From: Lytechinus variegatus
Taxonomy: Eukaryota > Echinodermata > Echinoidea > Temnopleuroida > Toxopneustidae
DNA: 64,000 nt
Assembly (NCBI RefSeq): GCF_018143015.1
Contig: NC_054742.1
Location: 54,135,195 to 54,199,194 of the forward strand
Direction: 5' to 3'
Shown: positions 35,117 to 50,100 of the stretch, piece after piece
Numbering within the stretch: position 1 is the first letter of the stretch
Layout: each line of letters opens with the position of its first letter
Notes under the pieces: generated by a model
Told to the model about the DNA's origin: nothing
The model's input: only the letters and a program-made list of their open reading frames with translations
The model's database searches: none
Made by a program: the position numbers and the translations under genes

Positions 35117-38100
35117 CTGTATCAAATGATGGAAAGGTGAAGAGGTAAAATAGAGTTGAATGAATGTAACAAAAACAATTGTTTTGTGTCATTAATTTCT
35201 TCTGTATTCTATGTACATTAACAAAGCTAAAAAAATAGAAGCAAAAAAGTACTTTTTCATGAACTATACTTTCAATTGCGAACATAAACAACATTTATTT
35301 TTTCACAACTCCAAATACACACCAAAAGAGACATAAGTGAAGAAAAAATTGAAAATCATTAAATAAATCTAATATCATATATCACATAGAAAAAATAAAG
35401 GAACTGTTATTTTATTTTTGGGTTGGAAAAAATGTTATGTCAAGTTCCAGAATCAATTCTTCGTAAAAGATACAAAAACAAGAAAAGAAGAATTTTCACC
35501 TAAGAAAATGAAAAAAAAAACATGACCAAACATAGATGAACTCAACAGAAATGCACTAACACTAGTTTTATTCAATACTAGTTTGCTACATTAAGTAACA
35601 TAACTGAAACATATTCAATGTAAAATTATAATTGTATTTTATTTGGAATGAGATCTAATTTAGTACAACAACTAACTTTAGTTCCGATACTCCAGAGATG
35701 TTTCCAAGCAAACATTTACTTACCTTGTCATTAGATGTTGTTGCAAGGTATTCATTGTCTTTGGTGAAGCAAAGGTGCTGGACAGACTTGGCCTAAAAGT
35801 TGGAAAATTACAAATCAAGTACAGAAAGAAGGCATATATTAATAAAAGTTATAAAAAAGGATGAATTAAAGGTTTTCAAAAATTGGCATACTTAGTGTCA
35901 TCAGGAGATAATTTCATCAAGATTTGTAGTCTGGCAATTTTCCTTTAATTAGACTCTTACTATAATAACTGTGGGATAAAACAGACTTTGAAAGATATAC
36001 AATCTGACGAGTCCTTTCAAGAAATGCTCCACACGAGTCCTATTATAGTATGCCCATGCATCTTTTGGAAACTCAAAAGGCATTTTGACATACTAACATA
36101 GAAAAGAAAGAAAAAAAAATGGAATGAAACACACAAGCACGAATATTGTTATCATATGAATATCTACCAAGCTCCTTTATATCTTCATCAATGATCCACC
36201 TATTATGATACCATCATTACAAGACAATCCCTCAAAGTCAAAACAACTTTTAATGGATCATGTTGTAATTCATGTCTTTCAAAGAGATATTTTAGATTCA
36301 TACCCTGATTTGCAAATCCACTCTGGTCATCTGAAGATCCCAGACAAGTGCGTTGGCACCTTCCATTCCGCAAGCCACATGGCGTTCATCAGGACTAACT
36401 CCTAGACAATTGATAGGACTCTGGTTCCCTTCTAGCTTCACAAGATCACTGGATGATGTCAATTTCACATAGACAAGTCCTGCATCACTTGCTACCACCA
36501 GAATGTCCATCAAGGTCAGGCAGATGTTGGAGATGTTGCCTTTAACATCAAGGTTGAACTGCCGCTGAGTCTTCAGAGATTGAATGTTTATTACCCGGAC
36601 CGTATCATCTGCATACGCAACTGCTATGTATCGTTCATCTGGACGGACCGCTATGGAAGCAACTGCAATTTTGTCTCCTGGAAGGACGTTCAAGACCTTC
36701 TTATGTCTCAGATCTGCAATAACTACACATCCATCTGAGCATCCTACGATCGCAGTTAGGGAAGCGTCAGTTGTTGCAAAGCAGGTAACCCTGCTTGTTT
36801 CATCTTCTCTCATCTTTAAATGCACACTTTTCATAGCATCACTCTCCCAGACGCTAATCATAGGTTTCTCCGGGAACTGCTGATGAACCACATACTGAAG
36901 ATCTTTAGTTATTGCTGCTATGTCTTTCTTATCAATAAACTTATGATGGTGTTGTGACAGGTATTGAGGAGAGATGTCCCATAGCTTGATGTAAGGAGTG
37001 TTGAAGGATGCAGATGCAAGTTGGTTATTGTGTCGTTTGAGGAGAGAGATATCACTTTGTTGGCCATCTAAGATTTGAACCTTGGTCCCACTGATCAAGT
37101 CCCACACTATGATGATGTCATCATAACCTCCAGATACTAGAAGGCTGCTCTCAGTTGCGACCTCAATGTTCTCAATAGACTCTTCATGACCTGAAACACA
37201 AGTACACAAGTTTACATTGTAACACAAGTACTAAGGATGCATGACTTGAGCAGTCTGGAAATCTTTGGTTCGTAATGTCATTAATAAAAAAACATATTCA
37301 TGAAGATGAAATGCAAAAGAACAACTCCAATCCCCAAAGCACACATCCGGTATATATCTTAAGGCCACTGCACACCTTACAACCTGACTGGTCTGCCACT
37401 GAGTAAGGGGAGATGAATCGCTAGGTAGTCATAAGCCTCGACATCGCACATTTTGCGATCAGACTACCATGCTGTCTGTGACTCACGCATGCGCTTTTTG
37501 CCATAGCAACTGAGAAAATGCGCTTACTACTGCCTTTGCGCGTTGTTTATCATATACGCATCGTGCAACTCTGCTGTCTCATTGGCTGGAAATTGGATTG
37601 AGCTTGCGATTCAGCCATAATGATTTGACATGTTAAACCTTATGATTTTCCTTGCAACTTGTCTTTGACCGGTCTGTGACTCTCAAGCTGACAAGAGCTG
37701 TGACATCACATCTCCCCTCACTAAGTCGCAAGTCAGTCGTGACCATTTGGGTCGTAACGTGTGCGGTGGCCTCAAGACTAATCATATTGTTTATACAGGT
37801 CTTACATTTCACTTCATAGCATCGACCCACAATTGAACAAGGCTTCATTGGAGGTGATCCATTGGTTATACACGCTTCAAAAACCACACCATACATGTGC
37901 TTAGTTTACAACAAAAATAACCCTTATCCTACTAGACTAAACATGGAAAAAATATATGTCCAGAATAAAAAATCCTTCTTTATACAGAAATTTACAATGC
38001 TTTAAAAAAGTGGTCTGTTATCTGGGCTCTTTCAGTCTGGATCAACTGCTTGATACACATTCTGAATCCATTTCTTAGACTGTGTTACGGTGGACCTACC

Positions 38101-41100
38101 TTCTAATGTACTCTGTAAAAACTTCTTCATGTAGTCCCAGACATAGATGTTATCATCAGCCGCTACTATCAACAAGCTCAAATCTTCTTTGATGCACAGA
38201 CCGGCTACTGGCTTTTGTTCAAACACCGTTTCTGTAAAAGCCACAACTCCCTTGCTATTTTTGTTCTCATCTGGTTGAATTAAGCACTACAAAGAAACAA
38301 TGATAAATCAAGTCATTACTAACTGAAGATGAGAACATATTGTAACTTCATTTGGATCAAATACATAAACTTGAGCAAAAAGATTTTAACACTATGATAT
38401 GTAACATAGAATTTATGCTTGATTTCTTAATATGTTGTTCAATTTGCAAATTCCCATTATTTTTTTTCAATCTTGTGATACATTTTCAACACAAAGACTT
38501 TTAGAAATAAAATTTAGATGTCCTGTTATTTTCAATTCAGTGTTTACCAATATAATTCCCTCCATCTAGCAACCACAACTTGTCTATTAAAAGTTATGAT
38601 GTGAAAGTCAAAGCACCAAAAAGAACATTTCAGCAAAATGAATCAAAATCAATTATAATGAAAGACAGTTCAATACATGTAGGGATAAAAGAATACAGAA
38701 GCAACTCACAAACGTTCCATCAACATATCCAATTGCTACATGTCCAAGCTGCGTATTTGTAATGCAGTTAACTTGACCTTCATGAGGGCGAAGGTCAAAG
38801 AGCAGTTCATAGGTCATCATGCTATGAGTGAGGTAGTGACCATTCTGTGTAATAATGTGTAGGTACTGGTCATTTGAAGACAAACAAAGTCCCTTGATGT
38901 CACCACTGGGTACACTGATGGTGTGTTGCAGGGCACCAGACTGGATAAGGTATATCTGAAAATATCAAACCATGAAAGGGATAAGTTACTGCGCCTAAAT
39001 ACTGAACAAACAATACATAGTGTTGTAGGCCACAGATTATCATATCTTCATCTAACTTGTTGAGCAATTCATATCAAGAAATGTAGTATCATGATGCAAA
39101 TTACTTTCATAATGAATGTTTGGCAAAAACACATTGTCACAATGTGACTGTAAGTCTATTTAGTGTTAACCCCTAGTAACCATTCAGCTTGTATATAATA
39201 AAAGGAATTTGGGTGGTTGACTCTTGTCATAGTCCCAGAGTCAATCAACTGTATCTTTAAGTAAGTGATCAAACCCGCTGGGGTGTAAGGATTAGAATTT
39301 TACTTTGACTTCTTGACAAGCTTAGGTCATGAGCATTGGGTCATTTAACTTGATATATTTTGTTAAGTTCAATGGGTCTCTAAAATTCTATAGATGTTTT
39401 ATGTATGAGAGGAAAAGATTGTTGAGAATGTTTGAGATGGGAGTTTTGAATAGGTGAAATTAAAGCTTGGATAGTCAAGTAGTTTTAATTGGATATGTTC
39501 AGCGTGGAAGAGTAAAGCAGAGGAATATTGAGAATGTTAATGACTTTGTCTTTGTGAGAGTCAAGATGGAGTGGTGTTTGAGTAAAAGCAAATCAGAAAT
39601 CGTTTGATTCTCGGGAGAGGAAGACCCTTCACATTTGGTCTTAACTCGGAGTGTGAGGGTGTGGTTCTCGTAGGCCATTACTTTGGGTGAATGTTGCAGG
39701 CTGTGTAGTGCAGGCACAGCTGAGTCTTAATCCCCATCGTTGGCAGGCTGGATCCAGGCAGCACAGGCCAGGTAAAGCCACCACATCTGCCCTCATCTCA
39801 CCAGGCACGACTGTTCCAAGAACTGGACGAGCTGGGCTCGTACTTCATCCTCGAACTCAGAGTTCGTGACTTGTGATTCATCGTAGCAATCTTCGTACTG
39901 TGGCTCTCAGCCCTCATCATTTCGTCCGCGAATCTGGACTGGCTTTTCGTCGAGAGTTCGCTCGCTTTACTTCGCGTCGTCGAAGCCACCGCAGCTCGCT
40001 CTTAGACGACTATATTCATCGGACCAACGATAGTCATTGACGATGTCGAAGGGGTCCTTATTCTGAACTATATAAATTATAACCAGATTAGATATACTAC
40101 GGTCCAGTGTAGGTATTCATCCAAGTATAAACCCTCTTTTGATGAAACTTAATTGGTGGAATTAATAACCAAGAATATTGTCACGTTTGGATGCCAAATT
40201 ATTAGGCCTTGATTAAATATAAATAAATCACTCTCATTAGATACATATTGCAACATATTCAGTATAGGTTAATTCATGCTGATGCTAACTGCTAAATACA
40301 GTTTGATGTTATGTTGATATGCACGTGATTCATGATTTAATTCTGATTGTTCAATTTCTTTAACTATATGTACATTTATAGAGCTGGTCGCTCTGAATTA
40401 AATTTATGTTACATATAGATATTGAATGATTGTGTGATTATTGCAAGTGGTAACTACTTTCGTTTCAAACAGAACCAAATCTATTACCAGACTGGGAATT
40501 TCAGTCCCAAGATCTGACACACATTCAATAACAATGGTAAAAAGTTGGGGTATTCAAATGCAAACTGAGTACTGAGGGCTTCAAGTCCTCTTCAGGGAGC
40601 ATTGTAAAAATAATAATCATTACCTTACCAAAATGCATTAGAAAGCACATTAAAAAAAACACTATTCACAGTGAGTAAAAATCTACACAGGGACTGGAGT
40701 GACTGAAGACTGAGTTCTCACTACAAAGGGTAATAAGGATGATATGTGTAGTAAAAGTTATTTTTCTTTTATTGCATCCCAATAAAAGGTTGTGTGATCA
40801 TTGGCTGCCGAACTGCAAATCAAAAAGGACATCCACAATTCATTCCCACTGCAATAGATAAAAATAGATACAAATAGATCACACAAATGTTGCTCTAGTG
40901 TTAACCTTATATTCCCCTCGAATCACAAGTTTTATTAGTTGGCCACCACATTATGAGACCACTGCTCTATTAATCGAGTTCTAATAAAGTCGATAAGTCC
41001 CTCCCCACACACAAAGAAAACATCTTTGTTATTGATTCTGTCTAATTTGTAGTCATTGAAATTAGTTGATATCAATATTAGCATTTTTTATTTATTTGAT

Positions 41101-44100
41101 GCAAGATAAAAGGCAATGTAGACAAAATGCCTTGCTCAAAGGCCGTGCAAGGAATCAAACCCTGGACTTCAATGGTACAGTCAGGCGTCTCAGACCACTC
41201 CATCATGGCACCTTACCAATATAATCATGAGATAACTACTGAACCACAGATAGTAATATAAGGATCATAAGAAGTATACTTTATTTTATAGGCCTGTACC
41301 TTGACTTCCTTTGCTGCACCAAACACAATGGTCTCAGAGGTCTTGGGCAAGATGATGCAAGTCTGGTGATCATCTCTCTTGCCTGGATCATCAGTCTTAC
41401 TGTCAATGACAATCCTTGAAGAAGGATCACCACTCTGCATGTTCCACACCTGAATGGCTCTAGACTCCTTGATGTATCCCACAAACCATCGGTTGTCATG
41501 TGAGAAGGTCACATGACTCACAGGCTTGCCTATGCCATGAAAAGAAGAACAAAGAAGTGATATAAACACCGGTTTATGCAGCATACAAAATCGTTATTTG
41601 TCTGTATTTACAGAAATACGTTTCTTCAAATATCACAAGTTATTAAAGGTGGAAACCGCTCTTTCTCTTTCCACAAACTTATCAGGTGGGAGTTTCAAAA
41701 AGCTGTTCGGAAAGTTATGCACGACTGGAACAAGTTCTTAGGTGCTAAGTCAGCTACATAGGAATTGTCATGTACCATATGAAAGGATCACCAGTTGTGC
41801 ATAAGTCATTTGTAAATTACAAACTGCTTTATGAAACACCCACAAGGACTGTTGGCAGGCATAGACTTTGGTAACAGGTCTTAAACAATGTCAAACTGTT
41901 CGATACATTGAATATCACTCACCTTGAATATCTTTCATAGAGTAGAGCAATTCATCTAAGCCTAGCTCCCAAATGTACACAGCTCCCTCTGTATCTGATG
42001 TTGCCAGATAACGACCATCATCACTTATTGACAGATCACAGATGTCACCTGTAGAGGCATTAAAAGTAATAGAAGCACCAAATCAATTTCTCTTTTAAAA
42101 CTTGATGACAATATGGTGGGATATTTGAATGAAAAAAATCTTTACTGAATTTTTATTGTTCAACTAGCAATAATCAAAAATATTAATTTTTCTGTTATTT
42201 AGAGATAAAAGCAAGTTGAAAAAAATAAACGAAAATCACAAATAGTTGGCTATGAATGTGCATGAGGAACAATTATGGAATATAGACTCATAAGAGTACT
42301 TGATGATAGATAAACAGGGCTTTCAAAAATTTGTAATCATTTGGTACAATCCTACTCTAATAGTTCACAATAATGAATAAATTTATGGACTTGGGACCTG
42401 CCAATACAGGACTTTGAATGCAAATGTTTCCCATTGTATACGTCAAGGACAGGGAAAATTTCTAGGTCCTACAACCAAACGGAACAAAATCCTACCATGA
42501 TGCCCAATGAGAGTGGTGCGCATTGGTCCTCCAGGGGTAGGGAAGAAGCTCATCTGAGGTATGAGAAGAAGCTTGTTAGTATCCTGACACCATGTTCTAC
42601 ATCCCGCTATCACTCGACCAATCAGATCAGGGTACTGCCCTTCAAAGTAGCTCAATCGTCCAAGAAGCTCGATGGCTACAGGCTGGGTGTTGTTCTTAAA
42701 CTCTAGAGTAGGTTTGGCAAGTCTGGAGGAAATTAAATGATAAAGCTTGTTATTCCTTATTTTATTAGTGAAAACACCATTTTATATCATGCAATTTTAT
42801 CTTCAATACCAACAACCAATTGGCACTTTGAGTAGTTTGATAAAAACAACTCAGGTAGGTGAATAGAAAAGTAATATCTCTGGAACAATCACCACATGCC
42901 AAAGACACTACTGCAGAGAGTTTACATTGACATTACAAACATTTAGATCATGAAGAAAACATCAATAATCAAAGCGTTCCCAATTAAACAAGAAAAAATA
43001 ACCCATTACACTGACATTTCCTACAGGATTTATTCCATTAAAGCTGTAGATATCAGTGGAAACTTTGGAAAGTTTAGGTGGTAAAATTTGTGTCACAAGC
43101 CAAATCTTAATGAGAGACAAATTAATCAATTCTTGATGTCTGACATTCGAATAATATTCAGTAATTTTGCTGTCCTAAATGTTAGTTTGGGAACTTGATA
43201 TTTACCTGAGTGTGTCTTGTAGGAGTCCAAGCTGAGTGCAAACCTCAGATCCAAGGATGCTGGGATATGTGAGGGCCCAGGACAACTCTTCAATCACATA
43301 TTGAGTTGAGTTGGCTAGCATGGATGTGAGGATGAACTCAAAGTTACCAAAAGTGCTCTGAGTATGGATTGAGAAATCATTATAAAATATTGACATGTAG
43401 TCTAGCAAATAGGTAATACAAAGAAATAATCAAATGAGCTTTATGTACTCACAGAGAGATAGTAAACACACCAATGTGAAGTTAATGAACTATAAACAAG
43501 TAAAAAAAAAAAGACCTACAAACATGTCAACAAACAAAATAAATGTATATAATGTTTGTTTGTTAGTATTTTAGGCAATATGTCAGGCTGTCAAGGAAAA
43601 CCTTTGTTTAAAATGCATGCATAACCATGTGTTCATAAATAAGTCTACTGGGATAAATCAATTGAATGGTATGTCATTTGTAACCTTAAGAGACTGAAAG
43701 ACTTATCTAATCATACCTTATCTGTTAATGATTTGAAGCCTTAAAGATAAATTCCAATAGTTGCAGTAAACACTGATTTCATGAGAAAGTCTGTAAAACC
43801 AGGCTTAAATGTCAGTATATCATCGAAGATCTAGATCTGGTACAGTTACATAAACTGAACTTTGTGAAATCTTGAAATCTACGCTGAAAAATGTTCAGAC
43901 TGAAGATCCCCAACACAGATCAGCGCACGTGGGACAGTGTATAATTATTGCTTTGAATGTCGGCCCGACGCTCTACCCGAATCCTGTGCTTATTTGCTGA
44001 TTTCTCAGCAATTACGCAATTTCTTCCAAAATCCTTTGGCACATACGTTTTATTTATACAAACAGACACTTTGGTGGTCATTTCATTGGATTCTGTACGA

Positions 44101-47100
44101 ACTCATTTTGATATCGTTACCAAAACTAGCAATTACCTTTAAGGCATTGCTATGCAGACCTACCTCAACAAACCTTGGGATATCTTTGGCAAAGAGTAGA
44201 CTGTACGGGAGCTCACTGATCTTCCTCTGGTTAAATTCCTTATCAAATCTGAGAGGTTGAGAGGCCACTTTACGATACGCTTGTAAGGTCTCATGTCTCT
44301 GCGTCAATACCAGGGTCTACATGCAGTAAAGACAATGAGATACATATAAGAAACCTTCAGGATATAGGTTGATGATCGTCACAATGTAAATCTAGTAAAT
44401 TCAAAAATATATGTTTAAGTTCCATTAAACCTAGTTGTTTGTGGAATCGGTGCATAACTCAAGGAAACTGTTATACATTCTTCCCTTAGATCATTCATTC
44501 TCTGCTCAAAATAGATTGAATTCAATTGATAAAGCACTAATACCAATGCTTCAACGTCAATTGGGAAATGAAAGATGAACAATGTGACCTCCAAAAATGA
44601 AGAATCTGCCAGTGTATCATTGTCCTGTATTTATTTATTCAACCATAAAACACATATCAAAATAGCAATGTACAATAGATGATAAAATTAAATTATGGTT
44701 TGGGACACCGAAAAGCAAAATGCTTGTACATGGTATCCCAAAAAATTATAAAAAACAAGAAATAACTTACATTAAGAACAAATGCAATAACAACAGAACA
44801 TAAGTTCACACACCAACATACGCACACACACACACACACACCCTAACACACACACAAATGCCTGAGACTAAAAGACTTAAGGGAGGTACATATATTTAAA
44901 GAGTGTCCATAAGTAGTGATTTGAACAGTAATTTAAATTTATTCAGAGTTGTACTTGATTTAATATCTGGTGGGAGTTCATTCCATTTCTTTACTCCATT
45001 GCTTATTAGGGACTGAAGACCAGCTGTAGTTTTAAAAAGAGGAATATAAAGCTTGTTACCTTGACGAGTGTTATAAGGGTGCAATTCTGAATTAAATACA
45101 AAAGGATTATCCTTAGACTCAGGAATGATATTATTCAATGTGGAGTATATAAATATAATTGTATTAAAAGTGACAAGTTCATAAATAGGCAGTATTTTCA
45201 AATTTTTAAATAGAGGAGCAGATGGGGAACGAAAATCAGATTTGTTGATTATTCTAACTGCTTTCTTTTGAAGTAATTCAATTTTGGATAAATGAGTTTA
45301 TACGTGTTGCCCCAGACATAACTTCCATAATTAAGATAAGACAAAATAAGGGTATTATATAATATAAGCAGAATATGTTTAGGTAGAACATACTTAAGCC
45401 TGGATAATATACCCACATTCTTTGATATTGTGTTGCAGAGGTGATGTATATGTGTACTCCAGTTTAGATTTTCATTAAATATAATCCCAAGAAATTTAAC
45501 ATCACTTAATCTATTTAATGTTGTATTATCAATATGAATATCATCTAGGTTTCCAGGAACCCTCCTGTTCCTTGTCCTGAAAATAATATAATTAGTTTTT
45601 GAAACGTTTAAGGATAATTTATTACATTGGAACCAGGTGTTTATTTTTTTTAATTCGACATTAATGGATTGAATAACATTAGTTAAAGATTTATTAGCCA
45701 TCATTGCACAAGTGTCGTCAGCAAACAAAGAAAATTTAACCAAGTGTGATGAATTTACAATATCATTAATGTAGACAAGGAACAGGAGAGGGCCTAAGAC
45801 AGAACCCTGGGGTACCCCACATCTATTCGATTGAATAGATGATTTGACACCATTGACCACCACGTATTGTGTTCTATTATTCAAGTAGTTATCAAACCAA
45901 TTAAATGCATTACCTCTCACGCCGTAATGAAGAAGCTTTTGTAAAAGAATGTGGTGATCAATGGTGTCAAATGCTTTGGACAAGTCCATAAATATTCCAA
46001 CACAGTACTTCCCATGTTCTATATTTGATAAAATATGTTGAAATAAATTCAAAACTGCAAGTTCAGTAGAATGTTGTTTTCTAAAACCATACTGGTCTTT
46101 TATCAAAATATTATGTAACTGAAGATAAGAATACAATCTTTTGTGAATGAGTTTTTCAAGTAGTTTTGCAAAGATTGGGAGTACTGCTATGGGTCTATAA
46201 TTAGTCATTTCGTTTTTGCCACCTTTTTTGAATATGGGTATAATTTTTGATATTTTCAGTTTATTAGGTACAATTCCATAACAAAGTGATTGGTTGAAGA
46301 TATAGGTTAATGGTTCTACAAAAAAGTTTATACACTCTTTTACCACACGAGGTGATATATCATCAAAGCCGCTCGACTTTGATGGATTTAAAGTGGAACA
46401 TACTTTCAGAACTTCAAAAACCGAAGTTGGAGTTAAAAACATTGAATTTATCGGGGATTCATTACTAAGAAAGGAGCTGAATGAGCATGGTGTAGATGGA
46501 ATATTCTGAGAAATGTTACTACCTATAAAATGAGTTAAATTCATTTGCAATATCAGGTGCTGTTTCATACTTTTTACCATTATTAAACATAACATTAGGA
46601 ATACCACGAAGCTTTCTTTTCCCTAGCAGATGGTTTATTTGGTTCCATGTTTTCTTAATATCTCCTCTAATATTATTAAAGAGATGGAGATAATAATCTT
46701 CTTTTGCAGCACGTAACAAATGAGTTAATTTATTCCTATATTTATTCAACTTAATCTTATTTTCCAGACATCGATTTTTCAAATAATTCTTATGCAGTCT
46801 GTTCTTTTTATTAATAGATCGCAACAAGCCCTTTGATACCCATGGTTTTTTAAATTTGTGTTTATGTGTTCTTTTAACTACCTCTGGAAAACACTCATTA
46901 TACAGACATTGAAATTTGTTGAGAAACATTTCATAACATACATTGACATCATTGATTGCACCTAAAATACTCCAGTCTGCGTTTTTTAGTTTTCTCTTAA
47001 ATGCATTGATATTGTCATCAGTAATTAATCTCTTCTTTACAGATGTATTAGGACATTTGTTCACATGTGTAATCTTCTTCACTGCACAAATAGGAAAGTG

Positions 47101-50100
47101 ATCTGATATATCATCGATAAGTAAACAGCTTTTTATCATATTGACATCATAAGAATTACAAAAAATGTTATCGATGAGAGTTGCTGATGCGTTAGATATT
47201 CTTGTGGGTTTGGTTATTAATGGATAAAAGCTATGACTATACATGAGATTCAAAAATGCATTAGTACTCTGACTTGTTTCAATATTCAATAGATTTGCAT
47301 TAAAGTCACCCATAATAAACATTTCAAGATTACTTCTATTAATCATATTAATATATTCTTGCATTTTCTCATTAAAACATGTGAAGTTCACATTTGGTGC
47401 TTTGTAAACACAACCAATAACAATAGACTTTCTTTTCTTGCATTTCAATTCAATAAATAAAGAATCACATATATCAGAGCAAGTAGATACATCCTGGTAT
47501 GTTTCAAAATCAAAATCATTGTCAACATAGATACACACTCCACCTCCAGCCTTTTCAGATCTATTTACATGTACAAGAGTATAACCAGGAATATTAAACA
47601 TATCTGTGATTGTATATGGTTGAAACCAGGTTTCTGATATACCAATGACACTGAACTTATGTTGAATTGACCCAGTAAGTATAAAAATTTGTCAAAGTTT
47701 TTTATCAAACTCCTTGCATTAATATGAAGCAAGGAAAATAAATCATCTGGATCCCAGTTGAGCATGTTATTGAACTCGTCAGAAAATATATAATTACATT
47801 TTAATCTTTCAATAAAGTTTTCATTGTCCAAACCATAAGAACAAATGTCAAAATCTAGATCATTCATTTCGAATGGGTTTAATTTCATACATCTAAATCT
47901 GTCGTACTCAATATCCTTATTCAACTTAAAGAATGATAATAACTGGAATTTGAATTCATTGTCGGATTTATAATGATTAAAGGGTAACACATAAATACAA
48001 TCATCACATAAGTTACCTCGTGTATACTGTCTCAGGCATTTACCACAAATATAACACTTCATCACCACTCACACAAAAATTATGAACCGTACGGAAAAGA
48101 AGAAGAAAAACAAAATGTATATATATATTTACAAGAAACAGACAAGGTAAATTTGAAACTACTAGTATAGATATGAAGTTGAGTCCACTGGCAAGTTTAT
48201 GACTGTAAGCATGTAAGTATTTTGATACTCAGGATGATATCCATAGTTTATGTAATCCGTAGATGTTCAATAAGACAAGAGTTTAATACTGAGTTCATAG
48301 TTTAATATGTATTTCTATAAGTCCAGTTTACAAGTTCGTTCACAAATCGTCTATGAATACATCATATTAGTTTAATGCGTTCAGATCAGACACGGTTCTG
48401 ATAAGTTTTTTGTTCATTTGGCCATCATCCTGTTGGATCAAGGCAAAGACGCGGCCATCTGTGCTCCACGAAGTTGATACGCGAGGATGACGCGATGTGC
48501 GTGTAAGCAGGTCAAGATTTTTCTTTGAGAGATCTTCTGCTATAACAACACCAGAACCTTTTAGTTTTCTACGGTTACTGAACATTAGGAATTTGGTTTG
48601 GTGTGAAACGAATTTGACGATAATAGGTGGTGGGCGTGAACGGGTAGTGTCATTGCTTGGTGAGATACGAGCTGGGATCCGGTGTGAGCGATCAATACTA
48701 TCAGGTTTAAGATCGACTCCAATTTGCTTGGCGATATCAATGGCAATCTGGTTGGTGTCCTCTCCAGGGGTAGCTTTGACTCCCAGGAGCCGTATGCTGT
48801 TACGTCGCGAGTACTGATCAAGGTGATCTACCCTGGCTTCTAGGTCCTTCAATTTAGCTGAAGTGGTTTCCAGTGTAGCCTCTACTTCACGTAACTGGTG
48901 GAGCTTGCTATCGATGGCTACCTTCAAGTCATGAAGTGTGCCAAGCTTCTCATCCAAGATGTCGCTGATTTTATGCCGCTCAGCCTCCATGGCAGCTGTG
49001 AGCTTTGCTTCCAGGATTTCAGTGTAGGAGTGTCGTTCCTTCACTAAAGCAGACGAAACTGCCTTTTCTACAACAGACTGTAAATGATCCCAGCCCTGAG
49101 CTGGGCTGAGGTTGACTTCATCACTGGTACGGGAGGAAAGTGGGGTAGTACTAGTATAGCTCCCTTCCTTTACACTAGTAGAATGCGGGGTAAGCGGAGT
49201 GCCTTTCCCTGCCAGTGATGAATTGCATGCAACAGAGTCGGACTTCAATCGAGGACGAAGGTTGGGTCTTTTAGCACCCGACATGCTGTCTGGTTACTAC
49301 ACAATATCAAATGACAATGTGACTTTAAAAAAAAAAAAAAAGCAGTTTAAGTGAACCTGAGGAAGTAGACCTGTAAGTAGTAATCTCTTCCTCAGACAAG
49401 GAGGCAAAGACTTGAGCAATATTGTACTGAACTACTGGGACTGAGGATTAAAGGACAATTTGGCCTCAGAACTGAGTACAGAAAGTTAGTGTATCCGTAA
49501 CTGACAAGTTATTAAGGCGAATCAATCACCAAAGGACCAGAAAGCAGTCCTGAGAATACCAATGAACTTTGTGATAATGAGTCATCACCAGCACAGAATC
49601 ACACAAGTGGGAATGGAGTGGGACTGAAGCAAAGTTCACACTGTCTTGGTGAATAAAGTATACTCAGGTATCAATATCAAATATAAAATCACTTTAGCAA
49701 ACGTTTCCACACATATGATACTAGATGAACTGGTTCCAATGAGGGATAAATCAAAGAGACCTGTAGCTCAGCTCAATTAGTCATTATGGTCTTCATACAC
49801 CCTCAGAAAAAGTATATAGGTGGGACTGAAGTACAAGCTGATACCTATTATGCCAGTATTTAGTATCAAACATTTAATAACATCAGGTGAAAATTCACAT
49901 TACCAGTGGTTTCTATGTGTTCTCAGATGGTCCTAAAACATGATCAATATACATTATATGTCACAAGAGAGTCCAGGTAGAATTTAATATTTGAACCTAA
50001 AAACACTATTGACCTTAGCATGTGATCTCCAACATCATCACATGAAGATACCCCAATGCATCAATGAATCAATTGCAATTGTTATCTGAGCATCTCGTGT

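Larger units (their letters stand above)
44628..49300 (-). mobile_element. Non-LTR retrotransposon, CR1/L2-type LINE, same strand as the host gene
   Basis: The unit reads, 5' to 3' on the minus strand: ORF1, a roughly 300-bp gap, ORF2, then a short 3' UTR ending TATGGTTGAATAAATAAAT. A CAC/ACA microsatellite interrupts the 3' UTR at 44818-44860. The tail of AATAAA-like repeats rather than poly(A) is typical of the CR1/L2 group. The 5' boundary is uncertain and may lie as far as about 49.9 kb. No target-site duplication was found by eye. It occupies an NWD1 intron. Confidence 0.88.

Noticed and set aside
48497-48817. 106-codon plus-strand frame inside LINE ORF1
   Set aside because: It is antisense to a well-supported ORF1 protein and rich in Arg/Ser by complement effects.
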